DNA of 12,728 nt from an uncultured Bacteroidota bacterium (GTDB lineage: Bacteria; Bacteroidota; Bacteroidia; Chitinophagales; Chitinophagaceae). This document shows positions 5,149 to 12,728 of this stretch, piece by piece. The notes beneath the pieces are model-generated. The model was not told where the DNA came from. It saw only the letters and a list, made by a program, of their open reading frames with translations, and made no database searches. The translations under genes were made by a program, and so were the position numbers. Within the stretch, counting starts at the first letter, position 1. Every line of letters starts with the position of its first letter. The DNA lies in the NCBI GenBank assembly GCA_903913355.1, contig CAIWKU010000006.1:1-12728 (forward strand). The letters run 5' to 3'.

Positions 5149-7719
5149 ATGAGCAAAATCGTATGGTTACTGATTTTACAGGGAGTATGGTTAGTAGCAC
5201 GGAGCCAAAAAAATGGCTTTAAAAAAGCAAATAAAAACCAGTTCGCTGATAGTACAATGGTTAATCAATGGAAAGAATCCGGTACGGATCAATTACCCGT
5301 AATGGGTTTTGAGGAGAACGAGAAATCGGAACATGCTGTATCCATGATTCCTTCAATGCTTACTGCGAATAAAGATGTTTTTATGAGTATGGCAGCTTTT
5401 CACTTTTCTATATCGCGCTTTTCAATCCGTGGATATGAGAGCAATTTATTTAGTGCCCGGTTCAATGGTATTTCATTAAGCGGATCTGAAGAAGGAGTGC
5501 CTCAATGGAATTTGCTAACCGGATTAAATGAGGTTACAAAAAATATGCAGACTGCAATAGCACTAAGACCCACCGCTTATGCATTTGGTAATATGGGAAG
5601 TATATCAGAGATAGATGCCCGGGCCTCGAAGCAGCGAGTTCAAACGGTATTTACCTATGCTTTTTCCAACCGAAATTTTACGCGGCGATGGTCGTTCACT
5701 CATTCAAGTGGGTTTACTAAAAAAGGATGGGCCTTTTCAATCAGTGGTAGTTTTCGTTATGCAGAGGAAGGATATGTTCCGGGTACTTTTTATGATGGCA
5801 AGAGTTATTTTCTATCTGTTGACAAAAAAATAGATGATCATAGAGTTCTTTCGTTAACAGTGTTGGCTGCTCCTTTGGTAGCCGGAAAACAAGGCCCGGT
5901 TACCAAAGAATCCATTGAACTGACTGGCACTCCTTATTACAATCCTTATTGGGGTTATCAGTCCGGGGTAAAACGGAATGCCAATATTCGCTCTATTCAT
6001 CAGCCGCTGATAGTAATGAATTATGATCATCGGATCAATAACCATGATGCCTTCAGTATTTCGGTTGGACTGGTTTTGGGGAGCAGATCTGATACAGGTC
6101 TTGACTGGTATAAAGCAGCAGATCCTCGTGCTGATTATTATCGCTACCTGCCCGGTTATCAGAAGGATCCCTTGTTAAAAGCATATGTTCGGGATGCAAT
6201 CAAAAATAACCCGGATTTATTGCAGATCAACTGGAACAAATTAATCGATATAAACAGAAACAGCCATGCATCTATATTACAGGCAAATGGCGTAGAAGGG
6301 AATCGAATTAGTGGCAAAAGGGCCCATTATATTATAGAAGAAAGGATGGCACTGGCCAGGCGACTGGAAATTTCAGGTGTTTATCATTCGCTTGTATCCA
6401 ATAAATATGCATTTACTACCGGGGGCTCATTTCAGGTGCAGCGTACACATCGATATAAAAAAATGCAGGATTTATTGGGTGGCGATTTTTATGTAGACTG
6501 GAACCAGTTTGCGGAAAGAGATTTTCCTGATAATCCAACCCTAATGCAGAACGACTTAAACAGACCCAACAGAATTTTGCATACAGGAGATCGATTTGGA
6601 TATGATTATCTCATATACTCAATGCAGGCAAAAGCCTGGGCCCAACTGGCGGGAACAGGCAAGAAACTGGATTTTTTTTCAGCAGCTGAACTCAGTTATC
6701 AAAATTTTCAAAGAGAGGGATTGGTAAAAAACGGGTTATTCCCTGAAAATTCAGAAGGGAAATCTGCTTTAAATGAATTTACCGGGGTTGCTTTGAAAGC
6801 AGGGATCACCTATAAGTATAACGGGCGTAAATATATATACCTGCATACGGGATATTTTGTAAAACCACCCTTGTTACAGGATGTTTATATCTCACCCAAA
6901 ACAAGGGATAACCGGCAGGAGCAAATACAAAATGAAAAAATAATTACCGCAGAGCTGGGTTATGTATGGAATGCCCCTGCTATCAGGTTGCGAATAAGCA
7001 GTTACCTGACTGCCTGGTCAGATGGAATGAATATTACTACTTTTTACCATGATGGGTTTGGCAATTTTGTGAATTATGCTTTATCCGGCATCAATAAAAT
7101 GCATGCGGGAATAGAAAGCGGAATGGATATTTCTTTATCAGAACAATGGTCTTTTACGACAGCCATATCCCTGGCCCGTTATCTGTATACCAGCCGGCAG
7201 AAATTAACAGTTATGGCAGATAATGATGCATCCGTTATAGAAAGAGGGGAGATCTATTCTAAAAATTTCAGGGTAGGTGGAACCCCGCAGGAAGCATATG
7301 GTGCAGGGATTGCTTATCAACTCTCGGGGCATTTTTTTGCGAACCTCACTGCCAGTTATTTCAGGCAGCAATGGCTGGACTTCAACCCATTGCGAAGAAC
7401 CTATCATGCATTAGATGGGTTGGTAAAAGGAACTGATCAATGGAAACAGGTGATTGAGCAAAAGGTTTTACCAGAACAATACACAGTTGACCTGTTGGTA
7501 GGTACTACGGTTAGGATAAAAATGATTGGATCAGGAAAGAAACAAACAGTACAATGTATTGCCAGCATCAATAATCTGTTTAATAACCAGTCCCTTATTT
7601 CAGGTGGGTATGAGCAATTAAGATTTGATACAGTAACTAAGAACCCAGAGAAATTTCCGCCGAAATTTTTTTATGCGATGGGATTGAATTTTTCTGTTAC
7701 CCTTAATCTTCGTTTATGA
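5149..7719 (+). CDS. TonB-dependent outer-membrane receptor (DUF5689-associated type)
   Basis: This is an outer-membrane 22-strand barrel with a plug, importing a substrate with energy from TonB-ExbB-ExbD. A signal peptide covers about residues 1-19, with likely cleavage at ARS-Q. The plug (about 62-165) shows the pattern of the receptor family that travels with DUF5689 proteins: SMLTANKDVFMSMAAFHF, FSIRGYESN (91-99), GISLSGSEEGVPQW and AFGNMGSISEIDARAS. The region QLPVMGFEENE (48-58) may be the TonB-box area. The rest (about 170-856) is barrel: alternating beta strands, many aromatic residues, NNLFNNQ near the end and the last strand at the C-terminus. At 856 aa it lacks the N-terminal carboxypeptidase-like beta-sandwich that many relatives carry before the plug. 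The stop overlaps the next gene's ATG by 4 bp, so the two are co-translated. No Shine-Dalgarno sequence precedes the ATG. The substrate is unknown. Confidence 0.93.
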   Translation: MSKIVWLLILQGVWLVARSQKNGFKKANKNQFADSTMVNQWKESGTDQLPVMGFEENEKSEHAVSMIPSMLTANKDVFMSMAAFHFSISRFSIRGYESNLFSARFNGISLSGSEEGVPQWNLLTGLNEVTKNMQTAIALRPTAYAFGNMGSISEIDARASKQRVQTVFTYAFSNRNFTRRWSFTHSSGFTKKGWAFSISGSFRYAEEGYVPGTFYDGKSYFLSVDKKIDDHRVLSLTVLAAPLVAGKQGPVTKESIELTGTPYYNPYWGYQSGVKRNANIRSIHQPLIVMNYDHRINNHDAFSISVGLVLGSRSDTGLDWYKAADPRADYYRYLPGYQKDPLLKAYVRDAIKNNPDLLQINWNKLIDINRNSHASILQANGVEGNRISGKRAHYIIEERMALARRLEISGVYHSLVSNKYAFTTGGSFQVQRTHRYKKMQDLLGGDFYVDWNQFAERDFPDNPTLMQNDLNRPNRILHTGDRFGYDYLIYSMQAKAWAQLAGTGKKLDFFSAAELSYQNFQREGLVKNGLFPENSEGKSALNEFTGVALKAGITYKYNGRKYIYLHTGYFVKPPLLQDVYISPKTRDNRQEQIQNEKIITAELGYVWNAPAIRLRISSYLTAWSDGMNITTFYHDGFGNFVNYALSGINKMHAGIESGMDISLSEQWSFTTAISLARYLYTSRQKLTVMADNDASVIERGEIYSKNFRVGGTPQEAYGAGIAYQLSGHFFANLTASYFRQQWLDFNPLRRTYHALDGLVKGTDQWKQVIEQKVLPEQYTVDLLVGTTVRIKMIGSGKKQTVQCIASINNLFNNQSLISGGYEQLRFDTVTKNPEKFPPKFFYAMGLNFSVTLNLRL

Positions 7720-9086
7720 ACAGCAATCAGGCTCTAATAAGAGGCGGATATGCAGGACTACTTGGTATTTTATTGGTTGTACAGATTTGTCTGATCTTGT
7801 ACGCCTGCAATAAAAAATTTGATGAGCCACCAGAATATCATGGACCCGATCTCCATCCTACTCTCAGCATTCGGGAATTGAGGAGTATGCATTTTACCGG
7901 AAATTTTGAAAAGATTTCCGATGAATGGATAATTGAAGGAGTGGTGATTGCTGATGATAGCATGGATAATTTTTATAAATCCATTATCATACAGGATAGT
8001 ACCGGAGGTATCACCATTCGGATGGATGGTTTTGGATTGTACAATGAATATCCGGTAGGAAGAAAATTGTTTGTCAGGTTGAAAGATCTCTGGCTGGGAG
8101 ATTATGGGAAAATGATCCAGTTAGGGGCGGGTGTTGATCGTTCTGATTCTGCTTATCCGGAACTGATCGGAATTCCAACACCCTTATTTGACAGATACCT
8201 TGTAAAAGCAAGTTTGCAGAATAAAATAGTCCCAAAGGAAATAACCATTGATCAATTACATGATTCACTACAAAGTACCCTGATCAGGATTTCAAATATT
8301 GAATTCTCAGCTGCCGACACTGGTAAAACCTATGCAGATGCTGTCAATAAATTATCTGTCAATAATACCCTGAAAGCCTGTGGATCGGGAACTGTTTATT
8401 TACGTACCAGTGGGTATGCCAATTTTGCTTCTTTAAAAACACCGAGAGGAAACGGAAGTATTACTGCCGTTTATTCGGTATTCAGAACAGAAAAACAATT
8501 AATGCTCCGTGATACTTCAGATATTCAAATGAGTGGACTGCGTTGCACAGGTACAGGTGCAAAAGTTTTGTTTTCCGAAGATTTTGAAAATACGGTTCCC
8601 AATTCCGTTGTATCGATTAACTCCTGGAAAAATTTACCGGAAACCGGGGGTAGAAATTTTCTATCGAAATTAGCTGCCAATAATCATTATGCAGAAATCA
8701 GTGCATTTGCTACCGGTCAGGCTTCTGTTATTTCCTGGCTTATTTTGCCACCGGTTAACCTGAATAATTCGGCAAATGAAGTGCTTAGTTTCCAGACCAA
8801 AGACGGGTTTGACAATGGGGGAGTCTTGCAGGTATACCTGTCTACCAATTATGACGGAGCCGGCACCCCCTGGAAAGCCAAATGGACCGCCCTGAAAGCC
8901 AGTATTTCTAAAGGCTCGATTTCAGGTATTGCTGCTGATTGGGTTTCTTCCGGCAATATCAGTCTGGCTTCTTTCTCAGGATCAGTTTACATCGCTTTCA
9001 GGTATGACGCGGCAGACCCCGTTTCTGTCATTGATAAACGAACCACCAGTTTTCAATTGGATAATGTCAGAATAGTCGGCAATTAG
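7716..9086 (+). CDS. DUF5689 and choice-of-anchor-J domain surface lipoprotein
   Basis: This is a predicted lipoprotein, probably the surface partner of the receptor, as SusD is of SusC. A long hydrophobic signal (about 10-28) ends in the lipobox LYAC with lipidated Cys31. The residues after it (NKKFDEP) are charged, as in Bacteroidota signals for export to the cell surface. The DUF5689 region runs from about 47 to 277. Its first half (72-137: IIEGVVIADD, then IIIQDSTGGITIRM, then YPVGRKLFVRL, then GDYGKMIQLG) has the strand pattern of nuclease-associated OB folds. The second half holds RTSGYANFAS, GNGSITAVYS and the LMLRD strand. A choice-of-anchor-J, adhesin-like jelly roll fills about 284-456 (VLFSEDFEN through FQLDNVRI). 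The start ATG overlaps the receptor stop (ATGA). Binding of nucleic acid or another phosphodiester is inference from the OB-like pattern and from the divergent nuclease gene. Confidence 0.9.
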   Translation: MNSNQALIRGGYAGLLGILLVVQICLILYACNKKFDEPPEYHGPDLHPTLSIRELRSMHFTGNFEKISDEWIIEGVVIADDSMDNFYKSIIIQDSTGGITIRMDGFGLYNEYPVGRKLFVRLKDLWLGDYGKMIQLGAGVDRSDSAYPELIGIPTPLFDRYLVKASLQNKIVPKEITIDQLHDSLQSTLIRISNIEFSAADTGKTYADAVNKLSVNNTLKACGSGTVYLRTSGYANFASLKTPRGNGSITAVYSVFRTEKQLMLRDTSDIQMSGLRCTGTGAKVLFSEDFENTVPNSVVSINSWKNLPETGGRNFLSKLAANNHYAEISAFATGQASVISWLILPPVNLNNSANEVLSFQTKDGFDNGGVLQVYLSTNYDGAGTPWKAKWTALKASISKGSISGIAADWVSSGNISLASFSGSVYIAFRYDAADPVSVIDKRTTSFQLDNVRIVGN

Positions 9087-9111
9087 GTTTCCTGAAGATT
9101 TTTCCTGTCAA

Positions 9112-9135
9112 AAAAAGCATATAGCTTTTTATAGG
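9112..9135 (+). terminator. Possible weak terminator after the DUF5689 gene
   Basis: A 7-bp stem of mostly A-T pairs (aaaaagc at 9112-9118, gcttttt at 9124-9130, loop atata) ends in five T. It lies 25 bases after the stop codon. The low GC content makes it weak, but the place and T tract fit the end of the receptor/lipoprotein operon. Confidence 0.45.
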
Positions 9136-9209
9136 CTTTTTGGGTTGTCATCCTGTCAGAGAACTGCATTTGGTACTTTCTTTGTTCATTTGCACCCAAA
9201 ACAATCACT

Positions 9210-11057
9210 ATGCAAAAAGGCCAGATTAGGGTTCAGACAGAGAATATATTCCCGATCATTAAAAAATTTCTTTACAGCGACCATGAAATATTCCTTCGTG
9301 AGCTGGTAAGTAATGCGGTAGATGCCTCCCAAAAACTCAAAACACTTTCTTCTTTGGGGGAAGCCAAAGGCGAACTCGGTGAACTTCGTATAGATGTGGT
9401 TTTGGATGCAAAAGAGAAAACCCTGAGCATTGTTGATAAGGGGGTGGGGATGACCAGTGAAGAAGTAGATAAATATATCAACCAGGTAGCTTTCAGTGGT
9501 GCAGAAGAATTCATGGAAAAATATAAAGATGCCAATATTATCGGGCATTTTGGACTTGGATTCTATAGCTCATTTATGGTGAGTGATAAAGTAGACATTT
9601 TTACCAAAAGCCATAAAGAGGGAAGTGGCGTTTATTGGAGTTGTGATGGCAGTCCTGAATTTGAATTATACGATGTTGATTATAATGAACGTGGCACAAA
9701 GATCGTTTTGCATATCAGCGATGAAAACAAAGAATTTCTGGAAGCCGGAAGAATCAAAGGTATCCTGGAAAGATTCTGTAAGTTCCTGCCTATCCCGATC
9801 TTCTTCTCAGAAGCAGGAGAGAAGAAAGAGGAAGAAGAAAAATCTATCAATAATACAGATCCTATCTGGGTTAAAAAACCTGCTGATCTCACCAAAGAAG
9901 ATTACGAGAAATTCTATAAAGAATTATATCCCTTTAACGAAACCCCTTTGTTCTGGATACATCTGAATGTGGATTATCCATTCAATTTAACCGGGGTATT
10001 GTATTTCCCTAAGATCAAGCAAAGTTATGAAATACAGAAAGATAAGATTCAGTTATACTGCAACCAGGTTTTTGTTACGGATGAGGTAAAAGATATTGTT
10101 CCTGAATTTTTAATGTTATTACAGGGAGTGATTGATAGTCCGGATATTCCATTGAATGTTAGTCGTAGCTATTTACAAGGCGACCCGAATGTTAAAAAAA
10201 TCAATGCGCATATTACCAAGAAAGTTGCCGATAGGCTCGATGAAATCTTCCGCACAGACCGAAGTTCACTGGAAGCAAAATGGGAGAGTCTGGGTTTATT
10301 TGTGAAGTATGGAATGATGACTGATGATAAGTTTCTGGAGAAAGCCAATAAATTTCTGGTGATGGAAGATACCGATGGTAAATTTCATACACTTGAGGAA
10401 TACAAAACGGCCACAGAAACCCTGCAAAAAAATAAAGAAGGCAAACAAGTATTATTGTATACAACCAACCCCATTCAGCAAGATGCCTATATTCAGGCGG
10501 CTAAAGCAAAAGGGTTTATTGTGATAAAAATGGAAACCCTGGTAGATGCTGCATTTATTAATACCATGGAAATGAAATGGGAAAATGTAAGTTTTGTGAG
10601 AGTGGATGCGGATATCGTGGATAACCTGATCGATAAACAGGAATCCAGTGAAAGTGTATTAAGCAAAGATGAAGAAGCTAAACTGAAGGAGTTATTTACT
10701 TTACAAATTTCCGACTTGCATGTTACTACTGAGATAAAAGGACTTAGTCCTGAATCAGCACCTGTTGTAGCTACCCGCCCTGAATTTATGCGGAGAATGA
10801 AAGATATGGGAGCGGTAGGTGGCGGCATGACTGCTTTCTATGCTCAAATGCCTGATGAAGTAACGCTGACGGTAAATGGTAATCACCCCATTTATCAGAC
10901 CTTATTAAAAGTAAGTGATGCAGAAGCTTTGAATAAACAGGTAAGAAATCTTGCTGATCTTGCCCTGCTTTCCCAGGGATTATTAAAAGGGAATGAGCTT
11001 ACTAATTTTATTAATAGAAGTGTTGACTTGATGCAGGAGAGAAAAGTGGAGGCATAA
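9210..11057 (+). CDS. htpG: Molecular chaperone HtpG (Hsp90 family)
   Basis: This is the cytoplasmic bacterial Hsp90, an ATP-driven homodimer that remodels client proteins with the DnaK system. The GHKL ATPase domain (about 1-215) shows LRELVSNAVDAS (catalytic Glu31, Mg-binding Asn35), VDKGVGM (Asp76, the adenine contact, and Gly80) and the lid motif GHFGLGFYSSFM (112-123). A Glu/Lys-rich linker follows (about 205-214, KKEEEEK). The middle domain holds PLFWIHLNVDYPF and IPLNVSRSYLQ with the ATP-contacting Arg. The C-terminal dimerisation domain ends at 615 with no MEEVD tail, as in all bacteria. The length is normal. Bacteroidota-type changes are seen (VDKG for the usual ADNG, SRSYLQ for SREILQ). 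The ATG at 9210 gives the usual QKGQIRVQTENIFP start; there is no Shine-Dalgarno sequence. The 123-bp upstream region has TTTG-rich stretches but no clear promoter. The gene appears to be a single unit. Confidence 0.98.
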   Translation: MQKGQIRVQTENIFPIIKKFLYSDHEIFLRELVSNAVDASQKLKTLSSLGEAKGELGELRIDVVLDAKEKTLSIVDKGVGMTSEEVDKYINQVAFSGAEEFMEKYKDANIIGHFGLGFYSSFMVSDKVDIFTKSHKEGSGVYWSCDGSPEFELYDVDYNERGTKIVLHISDENKEFLEAGRIKGILERFCKFLPIPIFFSEAGEKKEEEEKSINNTDPIWVKKPADLTKEDYEKFYKELYPFNETPLFWIHLNVDYPFNLTGVLYFPKIKQSYEIQKDKIQLYCNQVFVTDEVKDIVPEFLMLLQGVIDSPDIPLNVSRSYLQGDPNVKKINAHITKKVADRLDEIFRTDRSSLEAKWESLGLFVKYGMMTDDKFLEKANKFLVMEDTDGKFHTLEEYKTATETLQKNKEGKQVLLYTTNPIQQDAYIQAAKAKGFIVIKMETLVDAAFINTMEMKWENVSFVRVDADIVDNLIDKQESSESVLSKDEEAKLKELFTLQISDLHVTTEIKGLSPESAPVVATRPEFMRRMKDMGAVGGGMTAFYAQMPDEVTLTVNGNHPIYQTLLKVSDAEALNKQVRNLADLALLSQGLLKGNELTNFINRSVDLMQERKVEA

Positions 11058-11073
11058 TATTCGAAGCGATTGA

Positions 11074-11137
11074 AAACCGTGCCTTTGTGCCTTGGTGTGA
11101 GATTTAATTTGCACACCAAGGCACAAAGGCACGGTTT
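11074..11137. repeat. Perfect 26-bp inverted repeat between convergent genes
   Basis: The left arm (11074-11099, core ccgtgcctttgtgccttgg) and the right arm (11112-11137) are exact reverse complements around a 12-base A/T-rich loop. It starts 17 bases after the htpG stop and lies 31 bases beyond the arabinofuranosidase stop on the other strand. It may stop transcription from both sides as a long hairpin, although no T tract follows on either strand. The internal gcctttgtgcc motif is low in complexity and recalls dispersed intergenic repeats of Bacteroidota. Confidence 0.75.
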
Positions 11138-11167
11138 GAATTTACTTTATATAGGTGTTTTGTAATC

Positions 11168-12728
11168 TTATAAGGGTATCTTAATGACTGAAAAGGAACT
11201 GGCTGACAGAACCAAAGACAACTGTTTCCCATTCAAATGCAGTTCATTCGTAACCGGACTTATTAAAAACGGTTGTGCAAAAGAGTTTACTGCATTCATA
11301 TCATCCGAATGAAGGGTTGTGATCATTGCTTTTGCATCCTTTTGCAAGTACCCATCCAAATTAATCAACAGGTTTTGTTCTTTTCCCAGGGTATTGGCTA
11401 TCTTAATAATCAGCTCATGTGTACCCGAATCCATACAGGCAGAAGCATACAAACTATCATGCCCCGCTATTACTTCACCATTCATATCTATGGGTACTGT
11501 ATAAGTGCCACGGTTATTGGAGAAAAGTTTTTGTACATAATAACTCGGACTACCATAGGAATACAGATTATCAAACCAAATCAGATCCGGAGTCCATTGC
11601 CAGCCATCAACATGTGCGAGTAAGGGCGCATAAGAAGCCATATTCACCACATCCGCATTTCGTTCGAGGCCAGTCATAAATGCGGCTTCCGCTAACGCGG
11701 CTCTCCAGTTATTTTTAGTAATACCATTGGGTATACCTACACTATGTGCAGCAAATTCACCGGCAAATATTTTTGGACCAGTGCGGTCATATGAATCATA
11801 ACGCCTGGCATTTTTTAGAAACCATTCGGGAGAACTGTAATAATGTTCATCTAATATATCTGCATGCATTTTGCGAAGCGTATCATTCAGGAAATGAAAA
11901 AGTTCTCCGCCAGAATATGGGCCTACACTATTTACCAACCGAATAGTTGGATATTTTCTCTTGATAGCTTTAGCGAAATAAGTATATCGTTCTATATACT
12001 GCGGGCCCCATTGTTCATTTCCAATGCCCATCATTTGTAAATGAAATGGGGAAGCATGTCCCATTTTTGCCCGAAGAGCCCCCCATTTACTGGTAACCGG
12101 TCCATTGGCAAATTCAATCAGGTCAAGCGCATCCTGTATATAGGGGTCTAACTGGTTTGTTGGCACTACTTCAGCCGTATTAAACTGACAGGCCATACCA
12201 CAATTAAGAATGGGTAAGGGTGATGCGCCGATATCTTCTGCCAGTAAAAAATATTCATAAAAACCCAATCCAAAACTCTGAAAATAATCGGGTGCAGAAC
12301 GATGGCTAAACTCAGTGTTCCATCGATTGATGATCAGTTTCCTGTCCTCCACATTACCCACCGTTGTTTTCCATTGGTACCGATTGGACAGATCACGACC
12401 TTCTACAATACATCCCCCGGGAAATCTGATAAACCCGGGTTTCAGATCAGCCAATAACTGAACAAGGTCGGGTCTAAGTCCACCGGGACGTTTTTTCCAG
12501 GTATCCTGAGGAAATAAGGAAATCATGTCCATGTCAATAGAGCCCTGCCCTTCTATCCAGATGGTTAATTTGGCTTTAGGCTCAGTAGTGGTTGCCTCAA
12601 ATGAAACGCTATATTTTTTCCATTCATTGCCAACTGGCGAAAGACTGGCAGTACCAATGGATTCTCCTTTAGCATTTTGTAATTCAATTCGCAGTTTCCC
12701 TACGGATCCTTTAGATACCCTCGCCCAA
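11168..12728 (-). CDS. Alpha-L-arabinofuranosidase (GH51), 5' end outside the window
   Basis: This is a retaining glycoside hydrolase that releases terminal arabinofuranose from arabinan or arabinoxylan. The reading frame stays open from the ATG at 12532 to the window edge, adding 65 codons, so that ATG is internal and 519 residues are visible. Numbered from that Met: FIRFPGGCIVEG (34-45) with YQWKTTVG (52-59), the acid/base Glu173 in GIGNEQWG (codon 12014-12016), DEHYYSSPEWFL (228-239) and the nucleophile Glu259 in KIFAGEFAAH (codon 11756-11758), then NMASYAPLLAHVDGWQWTPD. A beta-sandwich typical of GH51 follows to the stop. The 65 extra residues (for example KLRIELQNAKGES and KLTIWIEGQGSIDMDMIS) read like a carbohydrate-binding jelly roll of the CBM4/9 type before the barrel. 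The true start and signal peptide are not visible. No other polysaccharide genes are seen in the window. Confidence 0.93.
   Translation of the reverse strand, partial: WARVSKGSVGKLRIELQNAKGESIGTASLSPVGNEWKKYSVSFEATTTEPKAKLTIWIEGQGSIDMDMISLFPQDTWKKRPGGLRPDLVQLLADLKPGFIRFPGGCIVEGRDLSNRYQWKTTVGNVEDRKLIINRWNTEFSHRSAPDYFQSFGLGFYEYFLLAEDIGASPLPILNCGMACQFNTAEVVPTNQLDPYIQDALDLIEFANGPVTSKWGALRAKMGHASPFHLQMMGIGNEQWGPQYIERYTYFAKAIKRKYPTIRLVNSVGPYSGGELFHFLNDTLRKMHADILDEHYYSSPEWFLKNARRYDSYDRTGPKIFAGEFAAHSVGIPNGITKNNWRAALAEAAFMTGLERNADVVNMASYAPLLAHVDGWQWTPDLIWFDNLYSYGSPSYYVQKLFSNNRGTYTVPIDMNGEVIAGHDSLYASACMDSGTHELIIKIANTLGKEQNLLINLDGYLQKDAKAMITTLHSDDMNAVNSFAQPFLISPVTNELHLNGKQLSLVLSASSFSVIKIPL

Noticed and set aside
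9169..9192. TTTG-rich stretch upstream of htpG, considered as a Bacteroidota promoter
   Set aside because: TTCATTTG is one base off the -7 consensus, but no -33 element lies at the right distance.
9186..9548. 120-codon frame antisense to the start of htpG
   Set aside because: It is opposite highly conserved Hsp90 ATPase codons and has no recognisable domain.
10493..10828. 111-codon Ser-rich frame antisense to the C-terminal part of htpG
   Set aside because: Its composition follows from the complementary strand; no family pattern is visible.
11273..11623. 116-codon frame on the + strand opposite the arabinofuranosidase gene
   Set aside because: It is antisense to a gene with intact catalytic motifs; the Cys/His/Ile-rich composition is typical of a shadow frame.

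Overview
The window looks like chromosomal DNA of a Bacteroidota bacterium, probably from the Chitinophagaceae or a near relative. This rests on protein family content (a TonB-dependent receptor paired with a DUF5689 surface lipoprotein, a Gly-rich RRM protein, Bacteroidota-style HtpG), on an rpsF-rpsR-rplI operon with no ssb/priB between the first two genes, on starts that lack Shine-Dalgarno sequences, and on GGCGG/CCGCC hairpin repeats between genes. The genus cannot be fixed from this sequence alone.

Layout. Bases 1-410 are the 3' end of a 23S rRNA gene; a spacer with a hairpin repeat leads to a 5S rRNA gene (496-605) and an intrinsic terminator, which closes an rRNA operon reading on the + strand. 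From 726 to 4974 every gene is on the minus strand: a YdhF-like aldo/keto reductase, a Gly-rich RRM RNA-binding protein with its own terminator, the ribosomal operon rpsF-rpsR-rplI with a terminator after rplI, and a secreted endonuclease/exonuclease/phosphatase (EEP) family enzyme. At about 4975-5148 transcription diverges around a perfect 36-bp palindrome. On the + strand follow a TonB-dependent outer-membrane receptor and, overlapping it by 4 bp, a DUF5689 plus choice-of-anchor-J lipoprotein. Then comes htpG (Hsp90). A perfect 26-bp inverted repeat separates htpG from a convergent GH51 alpha-L-arabinofuranosidase gene that runs off the right edge with its 5' end missing.

How the parts may work together. 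The most interesting unit is 3931-9086: a secreted EEP-type phosphodiesterase/nuclease divergent from a receptor plus surface-lipoprotein pair built like SusC/SusD. The lipoprotein's N-terminal region reads like the OB-fold modules attached to secreted bacterial nucleases. I infer a possible apparatus for capturing extracellular nucleic acid or another phosphodiester: the lipoprotein binds, the nuclease cuts, the receptor imports. The substrate is not proven. The other genes are housekeeping (ribosome, rRNA, chaperone, RNA-binding protein) or ordinary accessory metabolism (aldo/keto reductase, arabinofuranosidase).
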